From Robertmurraya korlensis NBRC 107688 (GTDB taxonomy: Bacteria > Bacillota > Bacilli > Bacillales > Cytobacillaceae): a stretch of DNA of 64,000 bases. The DNA lies in contig NZ_BCVH01000018.1 of NCBI RefSeq assembly GCF_001591645.1, positions 1 to 64,000 of the forward strand, written 5' to 3'. The notes beneath the pieces were generated by a model. That model worked only from the letters and a program-made list of their open reading frames with translations. It ran no database searches and was not told the origin of the DNA. The position numbers and the translations under genes were made by a program. Below, piece after piece: positions 17,183 to 26,756 of this stretch; the first letter of the stretch is position 1, and each line of letters starts with the position of its first letter.

Positions 17183-18089
17183 CTGCCACTTTAAACTGAA
17201 TGATGGAGAAGATCACGATCAGTATGACAATCGCATAGGAAACCGTAGCTGCATAGCCAAAGTCAGGAGTATATTTAAAGGATAGATTGTAAATATACTG
17301 GGAGATGGTCATCGTCGCATTCCCTGGTCCACCTACCGTAATATTCATTACTTCATCGAATAGTTGAAGCGTTCCAATGGTAGAGGTAATGCTAGTAAAC
17401 AAAATAATTGGTTTTAACATTGGAATCGTAATTTTGAAAAAGGTTTGAATGGGTGACGCCCCATCGATTTTGGCTGCTTCATAAATAGAATGATCGATGT
17501 TTTGAAGGGCAGACAGATAGAAAATCATATTATAGCCGGTCCAGCGCCAAGTAATGGCAATAATGATGGTGATTTTAGCCCAAAATGGATCTGTTAACCA
17601 TTGAATCGGCTCTGAAATGAATGATAGCTTCAATAACATAATGTTCACTAGGCCATCTTGACCAAATAAGTATTTAAAAATAACAGAATAGGCAACAAGT
17701 GAGGTAACACACGGTAAAAATATGGCCGTCCGGAAAAAGCCCTTACATTTCAAAGCCTTATCATTCAGTAAAACAGAAATAAACAAGGCAAGTATAATCA
17801 TCAATGGGACTTGTATGATTAAATACACCACTGTATTTTTTACCGTAGTCAGAAATACAGGGTCCTTTAATAATCGTGCGTAATTCTCGAAGCCGACAAA
17901 GGTTAAGTTCGTTCCCCTACCGGATTGTAATGACATAATAAAAGCCTGAACCATTGGGTAAAAATAAAATAAGCAAATCAACACGGTAGCAACCGTTACA
18001 AACGACCAGCCAATGATGGTGTTTTTCAACCGATGCCCGCGAGTGGACTTACCTGTCTGTATGTGTGGGGTGGCTTTTGCAGGTATCAC
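17166..18089 (-). CDS. Carbohydrate ABC transporter permease (MalF/LacF type)
   Basis: A 307-residue CUT1 permease with six membrane helices and the EAA motif EAAKIDGASPIQTFFKITIPML at about residues 215-236. GTG 18089 is taken as the start because AGGAG lies about ten bases upstream. It pairs with the overlapping MalG-type permease to form the channel for the sugar delivered by the lipoprotein encoded upstream. It is separated from the binding-protein gene by a stem-loop, which probably lowers expression of the permeases relative to the binding protein. Confidence 0.92.
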   Translation of the reverse strand: MIPAKATPHIQTGKSTRGHRLKNTIIGWSFVTVATVLICLFYFYPMVQAFIMSLQSGRGTNLTFVGFENYARLLKDPVFLTTVKNTVVYLIIQVPLMIILALFISVLLNDKALKCKGFFRTAIFLPCVTSLVAYSVIFKYLFGQDGLVNIMLLKLSFISEPIQWLTDPFWAKITIIIAITWRWTGYNMIFYLSALQNIDHSIYEAAKIDGASPIQTFFKITIPMLKPIILFTSITSTIGTLQLFDEVMNITVGGPGNATMTISQYIYNLSFKYTPDFGYAATVSYAIVILIVIFSIIQFKVAGDKNA

Positions 18090-18139
18090 ATCAAGTCATC
18101 TCCTAACCTAAAAATGTTTCTCATCTGGTATGTTAAAAT

Positions 18140-18201
18140 AAAAGCCCCGACACACTCGCCTGCCACTAAATCGCTGAAGCCGACGAGTTTACGAGGCTTT
18201 T
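18140..18201 (-). terminator. Intercistronic stem-loop after the sugar-binding protein gene
   Basis: AAAAGCC...GGCTTTT encloses ACTCG...CGAGT. On the minus strand the outer stem is followed by TTTTATTTTA. It lies between the binding protein and permease genes and may act as a partial terminator or an mRNA stabiliser. Confidence 0.55.
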
Positions 18202-18212
18202 ACCCTATTAAA

Positions 18213-19499
18213 TTATTTCACCTGAGTTTCCGCTTGACCTTGAGCATCTTCTAACGCTTTATCAAGCTCTTTTCCTTTAATATAGTTTTGTGCTTCCACT
18301 GCAAGAATGTCCTCGATGGCATATGTGTGTAAGCCAAAGTTTACTTGTGGAATTTCCGCTGTCCATTTTGCGAAATCAGCAATGATCTTCTGGCCACCAA
18401 AAAACTCATCTGCTGCTTGATATGCTTCGCCTTCAGAAGCTGGTTTGTAAGTTCCGATCGCGCCAATTTCTTTATTGATGGTTTGATAGAATTCAACGTT
18501 TGAACCAAAAGTTCCAGCTAAGAACTCAGCCGCTTTTTCTTTTCCTGATACATTAAGAACATACCAAGAGCTTCCTCCTAAGTTTGAAGCGTTTACAGAA
18601 TCCGCTACACCTGGAAGTTTAGGGAAAGGTACGACCGCCCATTTACCCGATTGCGAAGCTTCTGCCTTAACGGAAGGAGTAATCCAGTTACCTGTTGGTA
18701 CCGTTGCTACCTCACCGCTGTTAAAGCCTGCTAAGAATTGACTCCAGTCCGAAACTGGTTTTACTAAATCAGCCTCTAAAAGCTTCTTATAAGTTTCGAA
18801 CGCCACTTTTAGTGCTTCATTATCAGCTAAGTTAGGTGTGATACCATCTTCTTCTAAGTACCATGAACCAGCTGTTTGGATCATCATACGAATTAAGCCA
18901 AGGTCATTGGGATCTTGTGTTAACATTTGTTTCCCAGTTACTTCTTTCACTTTTTTACCGATTTCGATGTACGTATCCCAATCGATGTTTTGTAGATCAT
19001 CAATTGTATAACCAGCTTGCTCTAAATAATCTGTTCTTACATACAATCCTGTAACCCCCGTATCAAACGGTAGGCCATAGTTCTTGCCGTCCAAGCTTGT
19101 CGGGGCAATTTTATAATCAGCAAAATCTTCGGCTTTAAACGTGCCCGTTAGTTCGTGAAACATGTCTGGGTATGCCTGTAGGAAGCTTTGTGCACGATAA
19201 TCTTCAATAAGGACAATATTTGGCAACCCTTTCGTTGTACCAGAACTTAAGCTCGTGTTTAACTTTTGAATAATGTCATCCTGTGCGTTTTCAATAATTT
19301 TAATCTTGAGCTCTGAATCTTCTGAAGCATAGGTTTCTTTTGCAATTTCCATTGCTTTAATGTTAAAATTCGGGTCCCATGCCCAAACGGTAATTTCATT
19401 TGTATCCTTTGTCTCACCGGAAGTTTCTTCTGTTTTCGAGCCGGAACAAGCCGTCAATAACAGTAAACTCACTAAAAATAGTACAAGCATTTTTTTCAT
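18213..19499 (-). CDS. ABC transporter sugar-binding lipoprotein
   Basis: A solute-binding protein of family 1 (SBP_bac_1), about 428 residues from ATG 19499. The signal peptide MKKMLVLFLVSLLLLTAC ends in the lipobox LLTAC, so the mature protein is tethered to the membrane by its Cys. GGGGG and five bases precede this ATG, so the more upstream GTG/ATG frames are not used. Motifs include ITVWAWDPNFN, LIRMMIQTAGSWYLEEDG and SWYVLNVSGKEKAAEFL. It captures the oligosaccharide for the downstream permeases. Two cre boxes lie in its upstream region. Confidence 0.92.
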   Translation of the reverse strand: MKKMLVLFLVSLLLLTACSGSKTEETSGETKDTNEITVWAWDPNFNIKAMEIAKETYASEDSELKIKIIENAQDDIIQKLNTSLSSGTTKGLPNIVLIEDYRAQSFLQAYPDMFHELTGTFKAEDFADYKIAPTSLDGKNYGLPFDTGVTGLYVRTDYLEQAGYTIDDLQNIDWDTYIEIGKKVKEVTGKQMLTQDPNDLGLIRMMIQTAGSWYLEEDGITPNLADNEALKVAFETYKKLLEADLVKPVSDWSQFLAGFNSGEVATVPTGNWITPSVKAEASQSGKWAVVPFPKLPGVADSVNASNLGGSSWYVLNVSGKEKAAEFLAGTFGSNVEFYQTINKEIGAIGTYKPASEGEAYQAADEFFGGQKIIADFAKWTAEIPQVNFGLHTYAIEDILAVEAQNYIKGKELDKALEDAQGQAETQVK

Positions 19500-19530
19500 T
19501 GTTATCCCCCCATTTTTTTTTCTATCTCTT

Positions 19531-19546
19531 TTGTAAGCGTTATCCA
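19531..19546. promoter_or_regulatory. cre box 1 (CcpA site) upstream of the galactoside operon
   Basis: TTGTAAGCGTTATCCA matches the consensus WTGNAANCGNWWNCAW with one mismatch. It lies about 32 bp before the lipoprotein start. Confidence 0.75.
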
Positions 19547-19629
19547 CACCTTACATTCCTTATATTAGCAACATTACGGGGTTAGTCGTTAGGACGATAT
19601 TTTTAATACCTTGTAAAATTTTCAGTTAA

Positions 19630-19645
19630 TTGAATACGCTTACAA
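19630..19645 (-). promoter_or_regulatory. cre box 2 (CcpA site), perfect consensus
   Basis: On the minus strand TTGTAAGCGTATTCAA fits every defined position of the cre consensus. Two cre sites 100 bp apart suggest strong catabolite repression of the galactoside operon. Confidence 0.85.
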
Positions 19646-19677
19646 AACCGTTATTGGAATTTTTTTAGATTCTATGA

Positions 19678-21435
19678 CTATTTTTGACTCGGAAGGATGA
19701 TCTTCACCTTTGTCCCTTCTCCTAGCTTACTAGAAATCGAAACTCCGTAATCATCTCCATAAATCAGTTGGATACGCTCATGTACATTCCTTACCCCAAT
19801 TCCAGAGAAGTGCTGTTGTTTACGTTTCGTATCAGGTAGCGAACAATCGGCTGAAACCTCCATCCCATCCCCATTATCAACAACCTCGCAAATTAACTTG
19901 TTTCCTTCCTGCCAAACGAGAACATTGATATATCCGTCCTGCTTTTGAATAAATCCATGGAAAAATGAATTTTCCATAAAAGGCTGCAAAACCAGCTTTG
20001 GAATTTGCAGTTCTTCACATCCAGGAGAAACAAAATAGTTTACTTTTATGCGGTCACCATAGCGTTTTTGATTAATCAGGACGTAATTCTTGAGATTATC
20101 TAATTCCTGCTTTAACGTAATGGTTTCACTCACATTGCCAATTGTATTTTGGAGGAGTGAAATAAGTGAGTTAATGGTTGCTTCCGACTCTTCTTTTCCA
20201 CCTTGCTGGACCATGAACTTAATGGATGTCAGTGTATTGTATAAAAAATGGGGGTTGATTTGTTGCTGCAGAGCTGCTAACTCAGCATTCCGCCGCTGTT
20301 TTTGCGAGACGACAAGCTGTTCAACATACTCATGAAGTTCATCAAGCATCGAATTAAAGGCTTGACCGATTTGCCTTGTTTCATAGGTTCCCGAGACAGT
20401 CACATACTGCCCGAAATCATGCTTAGATGTACTCTCAATTTGCTTTACTAGCCTTGACAATGAATTGGTCATTCTTCTTGAAGCAAGAAACACAAATAGT
20501 AGCGCAACAAAAACAATCCCCATTGAAATAAACACCATTTTCCTCTTATCAATCAGGTTGCCAAATGCGGTCTTTTTATCAATGATATTAAACATATACA
20601 AATCAAAGGATGGAAGGTATTTAGTCAAAATGATTTGTTCTTTTCCTAAGAAGCTACCAATGATGTAATCCTTCGGTTCGGCTTTCATTTCTTGCGCGTA
20701 TTGAAGTAACTCCTCCGATTTTTCACCGATAAGCTTTGACTGATCGCTCGACATAATGACTCCCGCTTTGTTAACCAAGAAAACATGATTACCTGGACTT
20801 GTATAGCTTGAGTAAAATTTTCTAAATTCACTTTCTTTTATAGCAAAGTACATGGATCCATAGATGTTTCCAGATGTCCTTTCCATTAACGCCTTTGAAG
20901 TAACGATGTAGTTTCCCTGCGCTTTAGCAGTGCGTTTGTCCAATTGGTACATCAACTTCTTCGGCTGATTACCTGTGTTACGGGCAATAACACCCTTCTT
21001 TAGCTCCTCATCCGTTATTGGCCAGTATGAGCGATCAATCGAAAAGATGATCCCATTAGAACCTGTAATAATAATTCCGGTTTCGTACGTATCGATACTA
21101 GATTTAATTCGTTTCATTTGCTGGTCTAATGTAAAAAAATCCTGGTATCTCTCAAGATTGGAGCCTTCCTTTGTAAGTATTTCCTTAATCGTACCGCTTT
21201 GCAGTAAGTTGTTTGATGCAACGACAACCGAATAATGATACTTTTCGAAGCTTTCCTCTACTTGGTCCATTACTTTTGCATTGGTAATACTGAATTTATC
21301 AAAAAAGAATTCCTCCGACATCCGAATCGTCGTCCACGTAATGGTGATAGAAACAGTGATGATAATGATGACACTAATGACAAACATAGTAATAAACAAG
21401 TTGTTATGTCTAAAACGTTCGGGAATAAATCTCAT
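19678..21435 (-). CDS. Sensor histidine kinase, YesM/LytS-type (His_kinase family)
   Basis: A 585-residue membrane sensor. Two membrane helices (about 15-37 and 285-305) flank an extracellular Cache-like sensor domain. A HAMP segment (SRRMTNSLSRLVKQIE) follows, then the phospho-acceptor region AALQQQINPHFLYNTLTSIK with its His, and an HATPase domain with GDGME and SGIGVRNVHERI. It phosphorylates the response regulator encoded 14 bp upstream. Kinases of this type usually sense extracellular oligosaccharides through a binding protein or directly. Its gene lies immediately before the sugar importer, implying control of that operon. Confidence 0.92.
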   Translation of the reverse strand: MRFIPERFRHNNLFITMFVISVIIIITVSITITWTTIRMSEEFFFDKFSITNAKVMDQVEESFEKYHYSVVVASNNLLQSGTIKEILTKEGSNLERYQDFFTLDQQMKRIKSSIDTYETGIIITGSNGIIFSIDRSYWPITDEELKKGVIARNTGNQPKKLMYQLDKRTAKAQGNYIVTSKALMERTSGNIYGSMYFAIKESEFRKFYSSYTSPGNHVFLVNKAGVIMSSDQSKLIGEKSEELLQYAQEMKAEPKDYIIGSFLGKEQIILTKYLPSFDLYMFNIIDKKTAFGNLIDKRKMVFISMGIVFVALLFVFLASRRMTNSLSRLVKQIESTSKHDFGQYVTVSGTYETRQIGQAFNSMLDELHEYVEQLVVSQKQRRNAELAALQQQINPHFLYNTLTSIKFMVQQGGKEESEATINSLISLLQNTIGNVSETITLKQELDNLKNYVLINQKRYGDRIKVNYFVSPGCEELQIPKLVLQPFMENSFFHGFIQKQDGYINVLVWQEGNKLICEVVDNGDGMEVSADCSLPDTKRKQQHFSGIGVRNVHERIQLIYGDDYGVSISSKLGEGTKVKIILPSQK

Positions 21436-21449
21436 ATGAATACCATCTC

Positions 21450-22964
21450 TTATCTCATGTTTTGTTTTCTTCTATATTGACTTGGCGACAGACCCGTTAA
21501 TTTTTTAAACACTTTGCAAAAATAACTGTGATCAGAATAACCGACTATTCCACTTATTTCCGAGATTGTAGCCTTTCCCTCGACTAGCTGCTTAGAGGCT
21601 TCCTCAATTCGAATCCGATTCAAGTATTCAATAAATCCCTCACCGTTATGAGTAGAAAAGTAACTTGATAAATAGGACGGATTGAAATGAAAATGCTTGG
21701 CAACATCCGTAAGGGTTAACGGCTCAGCATAATGATCCTTGATATACTCAAGCAGTCTATTCATATTCAGGTTGTCGTATTGATTTTGAGAAGAATTGAT
21801 ACATTGTTTTGCCTCTGAAATAAACTGTGTCAATAGGTGTACAGCCTCTTTAGCCGTCTTCGCCTCATCGATTGTCTTAAAATACGTATATTTCGCTTGA
21901 TTCAATGACTTTACCTGGTAATCCATGTTTCCAAGTAGAACCGTAATATTAAAGATGATGTTTCCGAAAAATGCCTTGTATTCATATACGTCCAGTGTAT
22001 AGTCGTTTGATAAGGCTGTTACATGATCATCGAGATATTTGAAAGCACTTTCAAAATTTTTCCGCTTAAATTCACTGGTAAACCAGTCTAAGTTAAAACT
22101 CTCACATTCTACCTTTTGTATGGGAAGATTCTCTTTCATTAAAAGTGGCTGTTCTGAAAAATAAAAACGATAGTTTACTAATTTCATCAGGCTCTCTTTG
22201 TAAGTAATTCCTACCAATGAAAAATCAGTAAATGGTTCACTCAAAACCAAACCATAATCAGTAGTTAATTCACCTAGGTTTTCTACATACTTGTTAAGTA
22301 TTGAAAAATGATCCCCATTAACTAGGACGATATTTTTATAGTAATAAAAAGAATACTCTTCACCTAATTCTGCCTCCATTTTTTCCTTAATAGAGGTAGG
22401 CAAATCTGTTTCTCCATTTCTAAAGACAACACCTAATAAACGAAACGTACGGTAAGGAAAGGTTTCTGAAATCTTCTCCTTATCATAAGGGACTTCATAT
22501 CCAGAAATCAGTTTCTGAATCATTTGCTCAATGGAGAGGGTAACCGCTGCATTACTTTCCGCCAATTGTAAATAAGGGATTCTAGCAGCAGCTGACCTTA
22601 AGGCTTTTAACAGTCCCTTTGCCTCTAACTTTGGCTTAAGAATGTAATCAACCACTCCACTTTGGAAGGTGGAGCGAACGTAGTCAAATTCTCCGAAACT
22701 GCTTAAGATAATGATTTCGATTTGTGGGTAACGTTCCTTGACGATTCTTGTTAATTCCTCTCCATCCATAATCGGCATCACCATATCAGTAATAACGATA
22801 TGCGGGCAGGTCGCTTCAATGATTTGAAGTGCTTCCTGACCATTCGATGCTTCTCCGACTATTTCAAATCCTTCATGTTCCCAGTTCAGATAATGCTTAA
22901 TCCCTTGCCTAATTAATATTTCATCATCAACGATTACTACTCTGCAACGTTCGCCAACGGTCAC
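21450..22964 (-). CDS. Response regulator with AraC-type HTH (YesN-like)
   Basis: A 504-residue regulator. The N-terminal receiver domain (about 8-125) carries the phospho-acceptor Asp in PHIVITDMVMPIMDG, and conserved VDDE and ILKPK. A long central region follows, and the C-terminal AraC HTH pair (about 405-500) ends TISEISGIVGYSDHSYFCKVFKKLTGLSPSQYR. GTG 22964 has GGAGGG seven bases upstream. It is the first gene of a kinase-regulator pair and is expected to activate the adjacent galactoside transport and hydrolase genes. Confidence 0.92.
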   Translation of the reverse strand: MTVGERCRVVIVDDEILIRQGIKHYLNWEHEGFEIVGEASNGQEALQIIEATCPHIVITDMVMPIMDGEELTRIVKERYPQIEIIILSSFGEFDYVRSTFQSGVVDYILKPKLEAKGLLKALRSAAARIPYLQLAESNAAVTLSIEQMIQKLISGYEVPYDKEKISETFPYRTFRLLGVVFRNGETDLPTSIKEKMEAELGEEYSFYYYKNIVLVNGDHFSILNKYVENLGELTTDYGLVLSEPFTDFSLVGITYKESLMKLVNYRFYFSEQPLLMKENLPIQKVECESFNLDWFTSEFKRKNFESAFKYLDDHVTALSNDYTLDVYEYKAFFGNIIFNITVLLGNMDYQVKSLNQAKYTYFKTIDEAKTAKEAVHLLTQFISEAKQCINSSQNQYDNLNMNRLLEYIKDHYAEPLTLTDVAKHFHFNPSYLSSYFSTHNGEGFIEYLNRIRIEEASKQLVEGKATISEISGIVGYSDHSYFCKVFKKLTGLSPSQYRRKQNMR

Positions 22965-23061
22965 TTGTATCCCTCCAGATGGTGAGAATATGATATATTA
23001 GTAATATTTTATTATATAACGTCATTTTTTGGGGGAATTACCTACAAATTCTTCTGTAAAT

Positions 23062-23104
23062 AAAAACACGCAAAACTCCCTAATCTGGGGTTATTACGTG
23101 CTTC
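23062..23104 (-). terminator. Terminator downstream of the sigma/anti-sigma fusion gene
   Basis: GAAGCACG...CGTGTTTTTA with a weaker inner CCCC/GGGAG pairing. A T-run follows on the minus strand. Confidence 0.6.
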
Positions 23105-23155
23105 CTTTTGTATAAAATGCAAAGGAATGGATCTATCTCCCTCTGCACTAACCTA

Positions 23156-25201
23156 TTACTCCAACGATAATTTCACAATCTCATTCAAATATTTTGTTGT
23201 ATTATATCCAGAGATATCAAGCTTTTTAGGAATCATATCACTGTCTTCTAACCTAAGGGTTTGGACGGTTGTAAAATGACGGGGTTGCTCAATTTTTTCA
23301 TATTCGATTGGGGTATTCATGTCGTACTTTACCCCATTCTTGTCGACAAGGACCCCTTCCGTCTCCATACCCATCGACATTGGAAAGCTTTCATCTTCAC
23401 CAACAACATTTATATGAAGCCCCTCATATGCTCGATTCTCAACATTATGATCGCTTATAACAATGGTCGTAGGGATACCAACATCAACCTTATCAATACT
23501 GATGGTACTTCCTGCATATTCAAAGGTTTGAGGGTATTCCTGACTAGCATTAAGTTCAATCGTTTTATTGTCTTGTATTATTAGATAGGCAGATCCAAGT
23601 TGAACGCTAACCTGTTTTGGTTTTTCTCCTAAAAGAGTGTCAAATTGTGCTTGAGAAATGAACCAATTCATGTCTTGCTGTATATGAGAACCACCATATA
23701 GATCTGATTTCACGATTTTGTTGTTCACTTCTAGATCGTTAAATTGAAGAAACTCTAATTGTTTCTTTGGATCTGTCGTATTAATGCCATATTGCAAGGT
23801 CGTTGTTGTTGGAGCAATAATTAACTTATCAAACCGAACCGGAATCCCTTCAATATTGGTTTGTCCACTTAACGCGTATTCAACAGAAGGCTGTTTGGTG
23901 ACAGGAATCTCGAAGTTCCACTTCCCTGTTTTAGACTGAATGTCCCCGTAGCCCCATAATTGACTCGCGACAGAGGAATCACGATCTATTTTCAGAAGCT
24001 TGTTGATCTTCAGATTGATGGTCCCCTCTTCCTCTTTTAGCGGTAGTAGACTAATTTTCCCCTGATATACGTTCTTTTCGGTCTTATTGACATCTGATTC
24101 AAGATTAGGAGGATAATATCTCGGATAACTTTCATTTTTCATGATTTTATATACGTTTTCCACAATTACCCCATCATCATAATTCATAAAATATTGATTA
24201 TCTTCATTCGTATCTTCTATCTCATAGAAAACAAGCGTCTGAACATCATCGGCAACAACGGCCTTAATTTTAACTTTCACCCCTTCACTTTCCGCTACTA
24301 GGTTCACCCTTTGACCCAGGTCCTCTTGTAGATAGGCACGCAACTGCTCATCTTCTTCGGTCCACGTATAGTAGACGTTGGCAAATGCACCCGTAAAAAA
24401 GCCAATTCCCATTAGCAAGGCGAATACGCCTGCAATAGCAAGTCCAACTCTCCTGCGTTTTTGGTTCTTTTGACGTTTGCGGTTCTCCTCTTCTAATAGC
24501 CTCTCTTTTACATTCATCATAAAATGAGAAGGTAAATGAAAATCTTCCATTGTATCCGTATCATTTACGATCGATAACCTAACATCCTGAAAGGTAGACA
24601 AATCCTCCTGACATTCTTCACAATGATAAATATGTACTTCGAAATCAATCCTATTCGGCCGATCCATCGTTCTTTCTAAATAATCGATGTAATCCTTATG
24701 ATACTCTGTACAGCCATCATAGGATTCTTCATTCCCCATTTGTTTTCTAAGGGATCGGATTCCCGAAAACAGATACTTCTTTAACTGATTCACTGATACT
24801 TGAAGGATATATGCTGCTTCCTCCTGAGAAAGGCCTTTTACATACCTAAGGACCATCGCTTCTTTTTCATGGTTATTTAGTTGATCAAATGCTTTAAGTA
24901 ACTCATGCTGTGGTTCCGAGGAATGTATGCCACTTTCCCGAGAAAGCGAACGACAGGTTTGAAGGAAAATAGTAGTCACCCAAACTTCAAACGATGTTTC
25001 CTGCTTAAATCTAGGCACTTCTTTGTGAACCTTACTAATCGAACGGTAAAACAACTCCTCTATTTGGTGCTCATTACTAAGGAAAAATAAACCCAGTTCA
25101 TAGAATGATTGTTTATGCTGATCGAACCAATTGATGACAGATTCCATTCCCTGTTCTCTTATCGTACCGATGGTCATTGAATCTAACTTTGTTGGGATCA
25201 T
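23156..25201 (-). CDS. ECF-like sigma factor / zinc-finger anti-sigma / DUF4179 fusion protein
   Basis: About 681 residues from ATG 25201 (GAGGGGGAG seven bases upstream). The N-terminal 165 residues resemble an ECF sigma factor: a region-2-like helix (FFLSNEHQIEELFYRSI) and region 4 with an HTH (LNNHEKEAMVLRYVKGLSQE, then EAAYILQVSVNQLKKYLFSG). A zf-HC2 anti-sigma motif HxxxCxxC (HIYHCEEC) follows at about 205. One membrane helix (GLAIAGVFALLMGIGFFTG) precedes an extracellular DUF4179-type region of about 400 residues. Sigma and anti-sigma parts are normally separate proteins. The fusion suggests a membrane-held regulator released by cleavage (inference). No partner gene is adjacent. The region-2 match is weaker than region 4. 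Confidence 0.75.
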   Translation of the reverse strand: MIPTKLDSMTIGTIREQGMESVINWFDQHKQSFYELGLFFLSNEHQIEELFYRSISKVHKEVPRFKQETSFEVWVTTIFLQTCRSLSRESGIHSSEPQHELLKAFDQLNNHEKEAMVLRYVKGLSQEEAAYILQVSVNQLKKYLFSGIRSLRKQMGNEESYDGCTEYHKDYIDYLERTMDRPNRIDFEVHIYHCEECQEDLSTFQDVRLSIVNDTDTMEDFHLPSHFMMNVKERLLEEENRKRQKNQKRRRVGLAIAGVFALLMGIGFFTGAFANVYYTWTEEDEQLRAYLQEDLGQRVNLVAESEGVKVKIKAVVADDVQTLVFYEIEDTNEDNQYFMNYDDGVIVENVYKIMKNESYPRYYPPNLESDVNKTEKNVYQGKISLLPLKEEEGTINLKINKLLKIDRDSSVASQLWGYGDIQSKTGKWNFEIPVTKQPSVEYALSGQTNIEGIPVRFDKLIIAPTTTTLQYGINTTDPKKQLEFLQFNDLEVNNKIVKSDLYGGSHIQQDMNWFISQAQFDTLLGEKPKQVSVQLGSAYLIIQDNKTIELNASQEYPQTFEYAGSTISIDKVDVGIPTTIVISDHNVENRAYEGLHINVVGEDESFPMSMGMETEGVLVDKNGVKYDMNTPIEYEKIEQPRHFTTVQTLRLEDSDMIPKKLDISGYNTTKYLNEIVKLSLE

Positions 25202-25310
25202 ATAGGTCTCCCCCTCTAACATTATCCTTACTTTCATCTTACCGCATAGGGGATCTTACTTGTACCAATTTATGTAATATTATAGAGATTCCGAACTATA
25301 TTCTCGCCTC

Positions 25311-25464
25311 GGATTTAGTGAGTCGGGAACTAAACTTCTATTTAGGACATGCAGATTCCAGGATTTAGTGGAATTTGTGCACTGAAATTCTATTTAGAAC
25401 ATGCAACTTCCATAATCTAGTAGAATGGGTGAATTAAAAATCTATTTAGGATATATGTTTTCTG
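25311..25464. repeat. Imperfect tandem repeat, three units of 50-52 bp
   Basis: The units start at 25311, 25361 and 25413. Each carries GATTTAGT-like sequence at its head and TCTATTTAGGACATG-like sequence in its middle; the third unit has diverged most. No coding potential is seen. Confidence 0.7.
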
Positions 25465-25465
25465 G

Positions 25466-25494
25466 AAATTCAATCAAACGTTTGGATTGAATTT
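25466..25494 (+). terminator. Orphan palindromic hairpin, near-identical to 54831-54858
   Basis: AAATTCAATCAAAC, then its complement with one extra G, followed by a T-run on the plus strand. No plus-strand gene precedes it. A perfect version lies after plsY. Confidence 0.6.
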
Positions 25495-25561
25495 TTTTGA
25501 TACTTTACAAATTTATGGGATTAATACGCGATCCTTTGGCCTCATAACGAATATATACAAA

Positions 25562-25589
25562 AAAACATTGAAGATTTACTTCAATGTTT
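25562..25589 (-). terminator. Terminator of the nucleoside operon (after deoC)
   Basis: AAACATTGAAG and CTTCAATGTTT form an 11-bp stem. The minus-strand side continues into TTTTTTT. Confidence 0.85.
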
Positions 25590-25600
25590 CAGTTTACAAA

Positions 25601-26272
25601 TTAATAAGCACTGGTCCCGGTCTCACCTTGGACAATCGCTACACTAGAGCTTGCTCCAATACGTGTCGCACCTGCTTCTACCATCGCTTCTACTACTTCA
25701 CGGTTACGAACACCACCTGAAGCCTTCACTCCTATTTCCGGACCAACCGTTTCACGCATAAGCGTAATATCTTCAACCGTTGCTCCCCCAGTTGAGAAGC
25801 CCGTTGATGTTTTCACATAATCAGCACCTGCTTGTACAGCAAGCTTACAAGCCCGGACCTTTTCCTCTTCGGTCAGCAAGCTTGTTTCAATAATTACTTT
25901 CACTAGTGCTTTTCCTTCAGCTGCCTTCACTACTGAACGGATATCCTGTTCAACGGTAACATCATCGCCGTCTTTTAACAGGCCAATATTTATAACCATA
26001 TCCACTTCATGGGCACCTTTTTGAATCGCATCTTTTGTTTCAAAACCCTTTGTCTCTGAAGTGCTTGCCCCTAATGGAAATCCAATTACTGTACATACCT
26101 TCACATCAGAACCCTTTAATAATTCGACTGCCGTTTCGATCCAAGTAGAATTTACACAAACAGAGAAAAACCCATGTTTTTTTGCCTCTTGGCAGAGGAC
26201 TTCCACTTGATCCTTTGTGGCATCGGCTTTTAACAGGGTATGGTCAATCAGGTTTGCCATATTTTTAGTCAT
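25601..26272 (-). CDS. deoC: Deoxyribose-phosphate aldolase
   Basis: A 223-residue class I aldolase that cleaves 2-deoxyribose-5-phosphate to glyceraldehyde-3-phosphate and acetaldehyde, the last step of deoxynucleoside catabolism. Conserved motifs are [40 protein letters not shown] and the Schiff-base lysine in YVKTSTGFS, followed by KASGGVR. It is the last gene of the nupC-pdp-xapX-cdd-deoC unit, 41 bp after cdd. AGGTG precedes ATG 26272. A strong hairpin follows. Confidence 0.97.
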   Translation of the reverse strand: MTKNMANLIDHTLLKADATKDQVEVLCQEAKKHGFFSVCVNSTWIETAVELLKGSDVKVCTVIGFPLGASTSETKGFETKDAIQKGAHEVDMVINIGLLKDGDDVTVEQDIRSVVKAAEGKALVKVIIETSLLTEEEKVRACKLAVQAGADYVKTSTGFSTGGATVEDITLMRETVGPEIGVKASGGVRNREVVEAMVEAGATRIGASSSVAIVQGETGTSAY

Positions 26273-26313
26273 TTGCTTTTCACCTTTCCTTCTTCCTTTT
26301 GGAACTTATTTGT

Positions 26314-26736
<423 letters not shown>

Positions 26737-26756
26737 CTATCTTTGAATTTCCTGAA

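Noticed and set aside
25311-25464. CRISPR array
   Set aside because: Only three units, variation throughout each unit, no distinct spacers and no cas genes nearby.
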